From Obelidium mucronatum (taxonomy: Eukaryota; Chytridiomycota; Chytridiomycetes; Chytridiales; Chytriomycetaceae): a DNA stretch of 64,000 bases. Numbering within the stretch: the first letter of the stretch is position 1; each line of letters starts with the position of its first letter. The translations under genes were made by a program, and so were the position numbers. The notes beneath the pieces were generated by a model that was not told where the DNA came from, made no database searches, and worked only from the letters and a program-made list of their open reading frames with translations. This document shows positions 21,525-30,466 of the stretch, piece by piece. The stretch lies in contig JAIVFH010000080.1 in NCBI GenBank assembly GCA_025765595.1, positions 1 through 64,000 of the forward strand. The letters are read 5' to 3'.

Positions 21525-22050
21525 TAGTCAATAAAGGACTTAAGGGTTCTTGAAGGCACGAGGGCTTAGGAGGCACGAGGGCTTGACCAATAACGGCTTG
21601 AGATCACCAGAGACGGAATTGAAGAGTTACAAAACTGTAAGACTAACACAGAATGTATTGAAACTCAGAGCAGAAAGCTTGCTATTTATGCAAGTTCTGG
21701 TTCAAGACCAGCTCTGTGCACTTGTTCAATTATTACATATCCACCTATGAAGGTTGCACTTTATCCTTGCTTCGCCATTTTAATGGTTGAGCGAGGGACG
21801 AGAGTTTAAGTCAGTAAGCACAGGGTGTAATAACGCAAGACCGCACAGAAAGACACAACTCTCAAGCGATTCACACAATCAAGGGGAAGGCACCATCACG
21901 TGACAATCACATGACCTTCGCCAAACCCGATTAAATCACCAAGCCTTCATTAATCATTGGCAATTAATCAAGTCACATTCATGTCACATGACGCAAGTCT
22001 GATTGTTGTTCAATTCATTCTTAATTCAATCATGTTTGCTTGAGGGGAAG
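21525..22050 (+). other. Residual copia 3' region, unresolved
   Basis: This stretch between the gypsy and the copia 3' LTR should carry copia RNase H, but no RNase H motif is visible. It contains a short direct repeat (GGCACGAGGGCTT twice, about 21555-21585). It ends in the copia polypurine tract GAGGGGAAG at 22042-22050. The copia sequence may be deleted or replaced here. TGTTAGAA at 15273, just before the gypsy, could even mark the edge of a further LTR. Confidence 0.35.
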
Positions 22051-22188
22051 TGTTGGAGGCACATGAAACTCATGTTACAAGCTCCATGTTTGGGAATAAA
22101 GTTTAAGAACTCCAAAATCTCTCTAGTGTCCACAACAATCAGCTCACCTGTCTACAGAACCAGCACTGCTTCCAGTCCCTCTACAACA
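22051..22188 (+). repeat. Copia 3' LTR
   Basis: 138 bp, matching 10587-10728 with a 4-bp deletion and a few substitutions. It has TGTTGG/CAACA termini and is followed by the CAGGA duplication. Confidence 0.85.
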
Positions 22189-23071
22189 CAGGAAGCCATG
22201 AATGCTTAGGAAGAATGGGGAGAATTAAAAAAGCAATCAAAACACTAATGGAAGACAGAAAAGGAATCAAGAAAATACAACCTGGATGGACAACAACATC
22301 TAGCAGATACATGAGTGCATACGTCAAGAACAAAGAATTTGAATACAAACCAAAAAAGCACCAAGAACCAGGAAAGAAATCGAAAACTGATGAGAGCAGA
22401 CAGGAAAACAAAAAGAAGGAAATGCACGGCGAGGAAAAGGAAATTGAAAACAAACAACTGAAAAAGAAACTGGAAGAACTACAAGAATATGAAGACAGAG
22501 CATTCAAAGAACTTAGAAAAGGGAAAACGACATTGGAAGAATAGGGAAAGACAAAGACTAGAAATACCTGAAGTAGATGTGGATATGGGACCGGTGTCCC
22601 TACATATACTCAGGGGACAACAACAAGAGTGGACCTATCAAGAGGGGATTCCACCAACACAAGGATCAAGCAAGCAGCAAGGGGACCGGAACCCCACAAG
22701 CAAGAGACATACGGCGGAAGGGAGGCCAGATGGGGGCTCTCTTTTTTCCCCACATGGGTTTTTGATAACGAGGCCCCCGATAAGTGTGGAATCTCAAGAG
22801 GAGCTGAGGGATGGGAGTGGAGAAAGTGGGGTTGTTGTAGATTAGGGGTACACAGCATAAGTGGAAACTCAAGACAAGTTGGAGGATGGGAGCAGGGAAG
22901 CAATAGTGGTAGTCAACTGGGGGTCTACAAGGGGGATTAGGTGGAAATCACTCGTAATCCAGAGTATGAGGCCGGGCCTTACTAATCAATCCGAGCAATT
23001 GGGGGGAAAATAGTAGTTCGACAAGTGTTTATTACAAAATACAGTTCATACCAAAAAAAAAAAAAAAAAAA
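22189..23071 (+). mobile_element. Second non-LTR element, right segment with A-tail
   Basis: After the CAGGA duplication the zinc-finger motif cut at 10586 is completed, and Lys-rich coiled-coil-like sequence runs to 22544. The segment then resembles the first element's 3' end, including GGGAGGC-A-GATGGGGGC, the stem-loop at 22732-22778 and a G-rich tail. It ends in A19 (23053-23071). It is a relative, not a copy, of the element at 1091-9700. Confidence 0.75.
22732..22778 (+). other. Conserved 3' stem-loop of the second non-LTR element
   Basis: GGGGGC and GCCCCC arms with an inner CCCC/GGG pair. The arrangement matches 9473-9514 of the first element although the surrounding sequence has diverged. 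Confidence 0.5.
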
Positions 23072-23233
23072 CTAGATATCACAGAGAAGCGTAGAGAGCG
23101 TGGTTTGTATGGTTTGAACTCTCGGCGGAGGAAGAATCAAGCAAATCCAATTTTACAGAAAACAAATAATATTTCAAACCTGGCCAAAACCAACCAGAGA
23201 GAGCAGGAACAACCAAACCACTGAAAATAAAAC

Positions 23234-23289
23234 GTCCCGTACAGGATTCGAACCTGCGCTCTCCGCGTTAACCACTCCGCCAACGGGAC
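23234..23289 (-). tRNA. tRNA-like gene lacking an anticodon arm (56 nt)
   Basis: On the minus strand a perfect 7-bp acceptor stem (GTCCCGT/ACGGGAC), a D arm with an A box (TGGCGGAGTGGTTAACGC) and a T arm with a perfect B box (GGTTCGAATCC) are present. Only about 7 nt separate the D and T arms, so the anticodon arm is missing. The D-arm wording resembles tRNA-Ser/Leu. A GTTTTATTTT run follows directly, a good RNA polymerase III terminator. It could be a deletion pseudogene or a transcribed tRNA-like RNA; it cannot decode. Confidence 0.7.
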
Positions 23290-23401
23290 CTACACCCTTT
23301 CACTGACAACGATTATCAGATGCTGAGTTAGAAAAGTTTTGGGAAAACGGTCCAATGTTGCTAATTCAAGAATATAGATTCTCAAACTTTATTCAATCAA
23401 G

Positions 23402-25683
23402 TTACCACATTACCACGCGATCCTGAGGAGCCAAAAACATACCATCCCCAGGCTTCACTTCAAAAGCATCATAAAACTGATCAATATTCTGAACAAGGTT
23501 TCCGCGGAAAGGGGCAGGAGCATGTGGATCGGTAGCAATCCTGCTCACAATTGCATCATCTGTGAGCTTGGCCTTCCACACCACCGCCCAATTGTAGAAA
23601 AATATTCTGTATAAAGCAGAGCGCCGAGCAGAATCTTTGCCAATGCGCTTCTCAATACGTCTGTTGAGAGCTTGGACGGCCAAGCTGATTCCTCCCAAAT
23701 CGGCCAAGTTTTCACCCATACACAATTTTGGATTCATTGTATGGGTCTTTCCTGTAGTTGGCTCAAGGAATGTCCAAGTTTGCTTTGCCATGACATCGCA
23801 TTTGGCTTGGAAGAGTGACGCGTCCTCTGGACACCACCAGTCATTCATATTCCCGTTATGATCGTATTTACGCCCTTGATCGTCGAATCCATGGGTAATT
23901 TCATGGGCAATAACAGCAGCAATACCACCAAAATTAACTGCATCCAACACTAGCTCGTCATCTCCGGCCAAAGTTCGGTCGGCTGCGTCCAACTCAAAAT
24001 CAACTTTGTCGATTGTGCTACTGTAAAATGGCGGCTGAATAATTGCTGCAGGGAATACAATCTCGTTTTTGAGAGGATGGAAGTAGGCATTGACGGTTTG
24101 TGGTGTCATTCCCCACTCGGTAGTGTCGACAGGTGAATTGAGTTTTTCAAGAAACTCTGAAAGAAAAGTGAATTGATTAACTGATTGGTTGAGCTCCCAC
24201 AAGGAGCTAGCGTCGTTGAACACAAGTTTGTCGTAGGACTTCCATTTGTCGGGAAACCCGATTTTGGGAGTAAAGCGGGCAAGTTTGGCATAAGCCGCCA
24301 CTTTTGTGTCCGCAGTTAACCAGTCGTTTCTTTCGATTGAAGATTTCATGACGTCGGCAACTTCTCCAATCATGTTGAAGACGCGTTCCTTGTCCCTAAT
24401 TGAGAAGTAGCGGTTGACGTAGACTTGACCAAGCAGGAAACCAACGTTTGAGTTCACATACTCGACGGATCTCTTCTCACTGTTTTGCTGTTCTTTTTGA
24501 CCCCCCAACTTGCGATTGTAAAAGTCGAAGACTTCTTCATTGAGTGCCATGGTGCAATAATCAGAAGCAGAACGAATCAATTTGTATTGAAGATACGCTT
24601 TGAGGTCGTCTTTGTTAGCCGGATCGAACAAGAGAGTAAAAACTCGACGGAAGTAGTCGCCATCATTGACGTTTATACGATAGTGGTTGTCAGTGCCGCT
24701 AGGATAGTTGGCGCTGTAATTGGCATCGAGAGTTTCACGCAATTTCAATTCCTTATAATAATCCTCCAAGAACTGATTGATTCTGACACAGGTGGGCTCA
24801 TCCACAACCAATTCGCGTTCGTCAGCAGGGTAATTTTCAAGTTTCTCATCAAAGCTCTTGAGCTCATTGATACCAGAGGCAAGACTGTCCAAAGTGGTAA
24901 TTGTATAGTATTTTGACCGTTGACGCGCTTGATCGCTTTTCATTGTGATCTTTGCCAACTTGTTTTCAAAGCGAACAACTGCAGCACCAAAGTCAGGGAC
25001 AAGGCGACTCTCTCCCACAATTGCTGCAATGTTATTCAAGTGCTGAATAAACATGGCCCGTTTTTCTTCAAACTTTTCGTCGAAGTAGTAGTCACGAGAG
25101 GGAAGAGACAGACCATATGGGTAGAGGTTAAGGATTACGTTGTTTGAATCCTCAACAGATGGCGAGCTATAAAAGTAGAAAGGAGCTGAGAGTCCGTTCT
25201 TGCGGGAATAGGCAAGGTATTGGGCCAAAAGGGCATCGCTTGCAGAGTCAAGGTGCTTGGAAATTACAGTCAACCCATCCTCAATGGGGGTATAAGAGCC
25301 CACATTGTTTGACCAATCCTCAAATCGTTTTAAAGATGCTTTCCATAATACCTGTATTATTTTTAGCGTTATGAGGTTGCTGTGTCATTTAAACAAAGAG
25401 ACGCCACCCACCTTGAGCTTGGCTTCATCAATTGATAAATCTGCTTCTTTGTTCGCAATCTCTTTCAAAAGAATGATTTGGTTGTTTAAGCTTTCATCAC
25501 GCAAGGCCATGAAAGAACCCCAGGTAGAGTACTGTCATTGAATGGTTAAGAGGCATTAAACATGTCCTATGTCGGACTAACTTCTGGCGGAATCACGGCC
25601 GTTTGAAGCCATTCAAAGTTGACGTGTTTATAAAAGTCCTCGTTTGGTCCTGGTCGCAGTTCAGCAGTAGTAGCAGCAGCCAT
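23402..25683 (-). CDS. M13 family metallopeptidase (neprilysin/PepO-like)
   Basis: Three exons: 25683-25582, 25531-25412 and 25351-23402, giving about 723 residues. Both introns (50 and 60 nt) have GT-AG ends and are phase 0. Exon 1 has the family start (NEDFYKHVNFEWLQTAVIP). Zinc-site motifs are intact: HEITHGFDDQGRKYD at about residue 557, and the Glu of GENLADLGG at about 619. The N-terminal and C-terminal M13 domains are complete, and the protein ends in a VVMW-type tail. There is no signal peptide or N-terminal membrane anchor, unlike animal neprilysins, so it is predicted to be an intracellular oligopeptidase. It diverges from the NDH-2 gene, with 188 bp between starts. Confidence 0.93.
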
Positions 25684-25871
25684 TTCTTTTTTTTAAACGA
25701 TTATTCAAAAAAGAGAGAATCGACCACATGCTCCCTTCAACTTGAGCGACTTAGTTTTCAGTTGAAATAGATTCACAAATAAGTCATAGCCAGCCTCGTA
25801 ATTTGTCATCCCATCCTCTCAAATCAAGCAAATCACGAAATCACTCGAATTGTTACAACAAAAACTCCAAA

Positions 25872-27524
25872 ATGAGCCTCAGCTCAAGCTTGGCGACCAA
25901 AAAGCACCGCCTTCTTGTTCTCGGAAGCGGCTGGGCTGGATTCAGACTGATCCAAGGCATCGACACGAAGCGCTTTGACGTCACCGTGGTTTCACCCAGG
26001 AACCACTTCACCTTTACGCGTGAGTAAACCGCACTATCGCAAAAACCACACTGAACCTTCCAATTGACATTGCTCCAGCTCTCTTAGCGTCTTCTGCTGT
26101 GGGCACTCTTGAATTCCGGTGCGTGACCGAACCCATCAAACGAGTTCCCTGAGATCCAGTTCTTTGAAGCGACTTGCGATCATGTGGATTTCGTCAACAA
26201 AAATATTTCTTGTACTTCTGCATTGGAAGGCTACAAGGATGATAAGTTTGCCCTGGGATTTGACTCCTTGGTGATTGCAACTGGTGCCATCAGCAATACG
26301 TTTAATATCCCTGGCGTCAAGGAGCACGCACTGTTCTTGTATGTCTTGCATATTTTTCTTCGAGTGCAATCTAATTGCCCTACGTTGTTGACTTTAGAAA
26401 GGACGTCAGTGATGCCCGGAAAATAAGATCAAGAATTGTGGAATGCTTTGCGTACGCATCCCAGCCAAACGTATCTGAAGCGGAAAGATCCAAGCTATTG
26501 CATTTCGCTGTTGTGGGAGGAGGTCCGACAGGTGTGGAGTTCATGGCTGAGCTGCACGATTTTATTACCGAAGATATTCTCAAGTTATATCCCAACCTAC
26601 GCCCCCACGTGTCCATGACCATTTACGATGTCGGAAAGAAAATTTTGGGCGCCTTTGATGACAAGTTGAGTCAATACGCTCGTGACCGGTTCACTCGCAA
26701 GGGTATCACGTTGAAACTGGGCGAAGGAGTAAAGGAAGTACACAAGACGCATTTTATTCTTCAAGGGGGTGCGAAAGTAGACTATGGATTGTTGGTCTGG
26801 AGTACTGGTTTGAGCCCTGTAACTTTGGTAAAGCAAATGACTGATGCAGGGACCGGCAATGGAAGCAACGTGGCCAATGCTGCAAGAGATGCAAGCATGG
26901 GCCGATTGTTGACGGATGAACATTTTAGAGTATTGGATGGGAACTCGAAGCCAATGGAAGGCGTGTATGCTTTGGGAGATTGTGCAACTGTCAAGGACCG
27001 GCATTTACCGTGCACTGCTCAAGTTGCCAATCAAAAAGCGGCCTGGTTATTCAAAGGTTCTTGATTTTTATACCGTTACTATTTTCAACTGTTATTCTTA
27101 CATTGCAAGTTAGCTCTCAACAAAACTATCAAAGCTAGTCCAAGTAGTCCCGCTTCGTTTGAATCAGTTGGCGTCAAACCCTTTAAATACAACCACATGG
27201 GAAGCTTAGGTTTGACCCGTGGCTTCTGCATTCCTCTTTTTGACCGCAGAACTAACCCGTGAATATGGACTAACAGCTTACGTTGGTAAATGGAGGGCAA
27301 TTGTAGATATGTCTCCAACTGGTCCACCCCCTTCGAACGATGACAGTTTGGCCGAAGCCGTCGCAGCAATCCAGCAGTTTGTTCCAAACACAGGAATCAG
27401 TGCGTGGGTGTTCTGGCGCAGTGCGTACTTTACAATGTCGGTCTCGCTGAAAAACAAGGTTATGATTCCAATGTTCTGGTTTCTCACATGGATCTTTGGA
27501 CGCGACATTACACGCTTCCATTAA
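25872..27524 (+). CDS. Type II (alternative) NADH:ubiquinone oxidoreductase, one frameshift
   Basis: Five exons: 25872-26019, 26079-26338, 26398-27056, 27114-27209, 27277-27524. The first dinucleotide-binding motif is [11 protein letters not shown], the second [19 protein letters not shown] and the C-terminal [13 protein letters not shown]...FGRDITRFH are family hallmarks. It would oxidise NADH at the mitochondrial inner membrane without pumping protons. An extra T near 26150 (CCC-T-GAG) shifts exon 2; without it [12 protein letters not shown] reads through and the protein is about 469 residues. The N-terminus is short and shows no clear presequence. The frameshift may be an assembly error. 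Confidence 0.9.
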
Positions 27525-27609
27525 AACAACATCGTATGGACTAATGTCGTCAAATCCGCAGAATTGCTCGATTAAAAGTACATTTAAAAAATCTAATCAT
27601 ATATTTATA

Positions 27610-28719
27610 ATGCAAGTTCTGCCGAACGAGCTCATTGAGCTCATCATCGGCTTGATTCGACCAATCAAAGAGCAGTTCAAACTCGCAACGTCTCTCCGCT
27701 TTCTTCGACTTCGGGATAAACTCCTTGTCCTCTTCCCAGCAGCCAAACCTGACTCAGCCGCCAAGGCTGGGCGTATTGATTTGCTTCAACATTTATACCG
27801 AATCCAACAAAGTCCTCTCGAATATTCTGCTTCAGCTCTTGATGAAGCAGCTGCGAACGGACACTCCATTGTCCTGTGGTGGTTCAAATCCAAAGGCCTG
27901 ACTCTCAAATTCACAACCAAAGCAGTCGATAGTGCCTCACAAAATGGACATCTCCACATCCTGGATTGGTGGAGACAAAATATTCCGGCAGAAGATTGGA
28001 TCTGGTCTAATGATGCGATCGATTTCGCTGCCAGATGTAACCACATTCTTGTTTTAAAGTGGTGGATAGACTCGGGACTTCGCCTGAAATACAGTCCTGA
28101 TCTCGTTAACAACGCCTCCAGGATAGGAAATATAGAGGTGCTAAATTGGTGGATTTCGCAGAATAAGTTGGCGATTTTTGTTGATGAGAAGGCTATGGAT
28201 CATGCTTCCACAGTGGAAGTACTCAATTTCTGGAATTCCGACAAAGTAAGAGCACGTACTGGTTATCCCAAATGGACATCAAATTCTATGAAATTGGCAA
28301 GTGAAGCCGGAAGAATTGATTTGCTGAATTGGTGGAAACAATCTGGGTTGAAACCAAGATGGACTTCGAAAGCAATGGATTACGCATCCGCGAATGGGCA
28401 CATTGAAGTCCTGCAGTGGTGGCTTGACAGTGGATATCCCCCAGCATATAGCCCCTGGGCAATGGACTGGGCTTCGCAAAACTGCCACATTGATATTTTG
28501 TATTGGTGGTTCAACAGTGGACTCAAGTTAAAATTCACGGTCCAAAGTCTTTCGCTTGCGAGTTTGAATGGGCATATTGATGTGCTCGATTGGTGGTTGC
28601 GTTCTGAGTTGCATTCTGAGTTCAGCATTCCGCAGCAAATCTTGGAGGAGTCTCCCCAGCCGGTTAAACTTTGGTGGAAGTGGCAGGAAACTTCAACACG
28701 GCCCAGTTTCCAGATTTAA
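27610..28719 (+). CDS. Ankyrin-like 'WW' repeat protein
   Basis: A single-exon gene of 369 residues. The N-terminus (LPNELIELIIGLI) resembles an F-box start. About ten repeats follow with the pattern A-S-x-N-G-H-x-x-V/I-L-x-W-W and a spacer of about 20 residues, a variant ankyrin unit with a conserved double Trp. Such repeats normally form binding surfaces. No catalytic domain is seen. It may be a substrate adaptor for a ubiquitin ligase (inference). A related but broken gene lies at 62166-63674. Confidence 0.7.
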   Translation: MQVLPNELIELIIGLIRPIKEQFKLATSLRFLRLRDKLLVLFPAAKPDSAAKAGRIDLLQHLYRIQQSPLEYSASALDEAAANGHSIVLWWFKSKGLTLKFTTKAVDSASQNGHLHILDWWRQNIPAEDWIWSNDAIDFAARCNHILVLKWWIDSGLRLKYSPDLVNNASRIGNIEVLNWWISQNKLAIFVDEKAMDHASTVEVLNFWNSDKVRARTGYPKWTSNSMKLASEAGRIDLLNWWKQSGLKPRWTSKAMDYASANGHIEVLQWWLDSGYPPAYSPWAMDWASQNCHIDILYWWFNSGLKLKFTVQSLSLASLNGHIDVLDWWLRSELHSEFSIPQQILEESPQPVKLWWKWQETSTRPSFQI

Positions 28720-28802
28720 CTGCCCCATGATGGCAATTAAGACACGTTAGAATACATCCGACTTTTGTATTTCGAGCCACTTAAAACAAGACACAAGAAG
28801 AC

Positions 28803-28856
28803 GCTCGGTAGTGGGCTTGAACCACTGACCTTGAGGTTAACAGCCCCACGCTACTA
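28803..28856 (-). pseudogene. tRNA-Asn(GTT), 3' half of a split gene
   Basis: The minus strand reads from TAGTAGC of the D arm through the anticodon stem-loop (TGGGG CTGTTAA CCTCA, anticodon GTT), variable loop, T arm (AGTGG...CCACT) and acceptor ACCGAGC. The missing first 19 nt are at 30247-30265. The two halves together make a full cloverleaf with a 7-bp acceptor stem. The gene is split in the D-loop by about 1.39 kb. Confidence 0.8.
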
Positions 28857-28916
28857 CCCATATGGCATGTAAATAAAAATGGTCTATATGAGTCATACCC
28901 AACTCCGGACTATAAG
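28855..28916 (+). repeat. Terminal inverted repeat, left (62 bp with TA)
   Basis: Perfect reverse complement of 30085-30146 over 62 bases. Confidence 0.9.
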
Positions 28917-29903
28917 TGCGGGTCAGGTAGATGTTCGATATGCCTCGTTTGCGAGCCTTGCTCGCACCATCGGTGGCGTCGTCATTGCTTTTGCGCTTGC
29001 GAGCGGTGCTGGCGGTTGATTTTGGGACAAAATTTGACAGAGAATTTGAAGTCGATGAAGCTCCCAAGGGCCCATTTCGCGCCGCGACAACAGCTGCAAA
29101 GAACGGACGGTGCTCATAGGACTCGAACGCCGGCGGACATCCAGGCTCGGCGAACTGGCATTTAGTGCAGTTGCCGACGTGGGAATCAGGGCCGTCGCGG
29201 ATAAGACAGTCATCCCATAGAAGATGGACTTTCTTTCGACACGAATGGCAAGAGTACGCCGGTGTTGTTTTGTGGAGCGGCTCCGTGCATGATGGGCAGA
29301 CTTCGCCTGTCACTGTTAAACCAAGTTCGGGTTACAGAATATTCCAGAATATTCATGGAAACAAAAAAATAAAAACAAACATAGGCTTCGAATGTAGTCG
29401 GATGCGTAGTAGCGCTGCTGGAAAGCGAGCGGCTCTTTGGAGAGAATGCCGCGATAACTTCTAAAGACATTATCGTCGTCCGAAGGCATATCTGGTGATT
29501 CGGAAGGAGACCGCTGACGCTTTGGCGGTCTGATAGGCTTTCCTATGAGTTTTGCGGCAGTGGAAGCCGAGCCGTCGCCTGTTTTGGGTTGTTGATTTTT
29601 TAATATCTTGATAGCAAAGCTTTGGCACAACAACGCGTACATGGGGTTTTGCAATAAAGATATCCGTTTGCATCCATATTACAGCATTGAAAATGAGCCA
29701 GGCGGTTGTGTGTAGCACACCGTGTTGTTGTTGTTCGCATCGGTTTCTCGCAAACAGCACATAGCACTTTCCCGTTGAAACTGCTTGGGGAAGTATTTGA
29801 AGCACTTGGGGCAATACTCGCAACCTGTGTTGTGGTGGTGGTCGTGTTTATTAATATTTGAGGAAGAACAATATTTCAGATGTACGCTATGGATAAGAAA
29901 CAA
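28917..29903 (-). CDS. Cys-rich protein inside the inverted-repeat element, structure uncertain
   Basis: Three minus-strand segments look coding. One (29903-29679) has CEYCPKCFKYF and more Cys. A second, in the same frame after a TAA (29654-29388), is followed by an apparent intron (GTTTGT to TTTAACAG). A third (about 29310-28917) has CPSCTEPLHKT...YSCHSCRKKVHLLWDDC, a PHD/RING-like zinc pattern, then a basic nuclear-localisation-like KRKSNDD...KARKR. It runs out at the left inverted repeat. No transposase motif is seen. The internal stop leaves open whether it is intact. Confidence 0.35.
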
Positions 29904-29932
29904 TTTTTTTGTCTCACGCTATTTGCAAAAGC

Positions 29933-29981
29933 ATTTTTTGGATGCAGGATATTGATCGTAGCTTGCATCCAAAAAATGGTT
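29933..29981. repeat. Short inverted repeat (hairpin)
   Basis: ATTTTTTGGATGCA and TGCATCCAAAAAAT flank a loop of about 20 nt. It sits between the Cys-rich gene and the right terminal repeat, and could act in transcription or be the end of another small element. Confidence 0.6.
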
Positions 29982-30084
29982 CGTCACGTGACCCATCCCG
30001 GCACAACCAACTTAGCCCCAATGCCCCCCCATGACCCCAAACAAGCGAGAAACACATATATAACGCATAAATGATGTGTAGGGA

Positions 30085-30146
30085 CTTATAGTCCGGAGTT
30101 GGGTATGACTCATATAGACCATTTTTATTTACATGCCATATGGGTA
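30085..30146 (+). repeat. Terminal inverted repeat, right (62 bp with TA)
   Basis: Perfect reverse complement of 28855-28916. The outer end abuts the palindrome at 30147. Confidence 0.9.
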
Positions 30147-30244
30147 TTATCGTGCAGGGAAAAAATGTCGAGGACAAAAAAATGAGGGGCTCACCACAGA
30201 GCCCCTCATTTTTTTGTCCTCGACATTTTTTCCCTGCACGATAA
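30147..30244. repeat. Perfect palindrome with 46-bp arms
   Basis: Arms 30147-30192 and 30199-30244 are exact reverse complements around a 6-nt loop (ACCACA). The outer ends are TTATCG/CGATAA. It lies directly between the right inverted repeat of the DNA element and the 5' half of the split tRNA-Asn gene. It resembles a foldback element or the double-stranded remnant of an aberrant transposition. Confidence 0.9.
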
Positions 30245-30246
30245 TG

Positions 30247-30265
30247 CCAACTGAGCCAACCGAGC
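30247..30265 (-). pseudogene. tRNA-Asn(GTT), 5' half of a split gene
   Basis: The minus strand reads GCTCGGTTGGCTCAGTTGG: 5' acceptor strand, TG, and the first part of the D arm. Its acceptor strand GCTCGGT pairs exactly with ACCGAGC of the 3' half (28803-28809). The lower D arm and all later parts are at 28803-28856. Confidence 0.8.
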
Positions 30266-30466
30266 TTGTCGGTATGGAAATGAGTAAGTCCATTACTTTT
30301 TTTGCCAATTTTAAAAACTGGTGATTTGACAGTAGCAAATGGTATTCTGTCATTAAAGACCATTCAACCTGGTAATCAGAATATGATGTTTCGATCCTCA
30401 TGACTCTACAGTTTGTGAAGTTTGTGACTTTGTGCAAAATTGACCATTGTGAAATCTTCGAAACTC

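Larger units (their letters stand above)
10587..22188 (+). mobile_element. Ty1/copia-type LTR retrotransposon (interrupted)
   Basis: Two short LTRs (142 and 138 bp, TGTTGG...CAACA) flank the element, with a 5-bp duplication CAGGA at 10582-10586 and 22189-22193. A purine tract GAGGGGAAG sits directly before the right LTR. Inside are a gag start, integrase pieces and a copia-type reverse transcriptase, all frameshifted, with the protease region apparently deleted. A gypsy element inserted at 15297 splits it. Without that insert it is about 5.4 kb. The LTRs differ by a few substitutions and a 4-bp indel, so this insertion appears older than the nested gypsy. Confidence 0.85.
28857..30144. mobile_element. 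DNA element with about 60-bp perfect terminal inverted repeats
   Basis: The segment starts CCCATATGGCATG and ends with its exact reverse complement. It is flanked by TA on both sides (28855-28856 and 30145-30146), consistent with a TA target duplication. It is inserted in the tRNA-Asn D-loop. Its interior has Cys-rich coding sequence on the minus strand (about 28917-29903) but no recognisable DDE transposase. It may be a non-autonomous or unknown transposon. Confidence 0.6.

Noticed and set aside
22610..22940. Overlapping ORFs in the 3' end of the second non-LTR element
   Set aside because: They cover the untranslated 3' region and stem-loop shared with the first element and are not conserved as protein.
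10207..23080. Target-site duplication for the second non-LTR element (ACTAGA... on both sides)
   Set aside because: Only about six bases agree between the sequence after the A-tail and the region near 10207. That is too short to claim.
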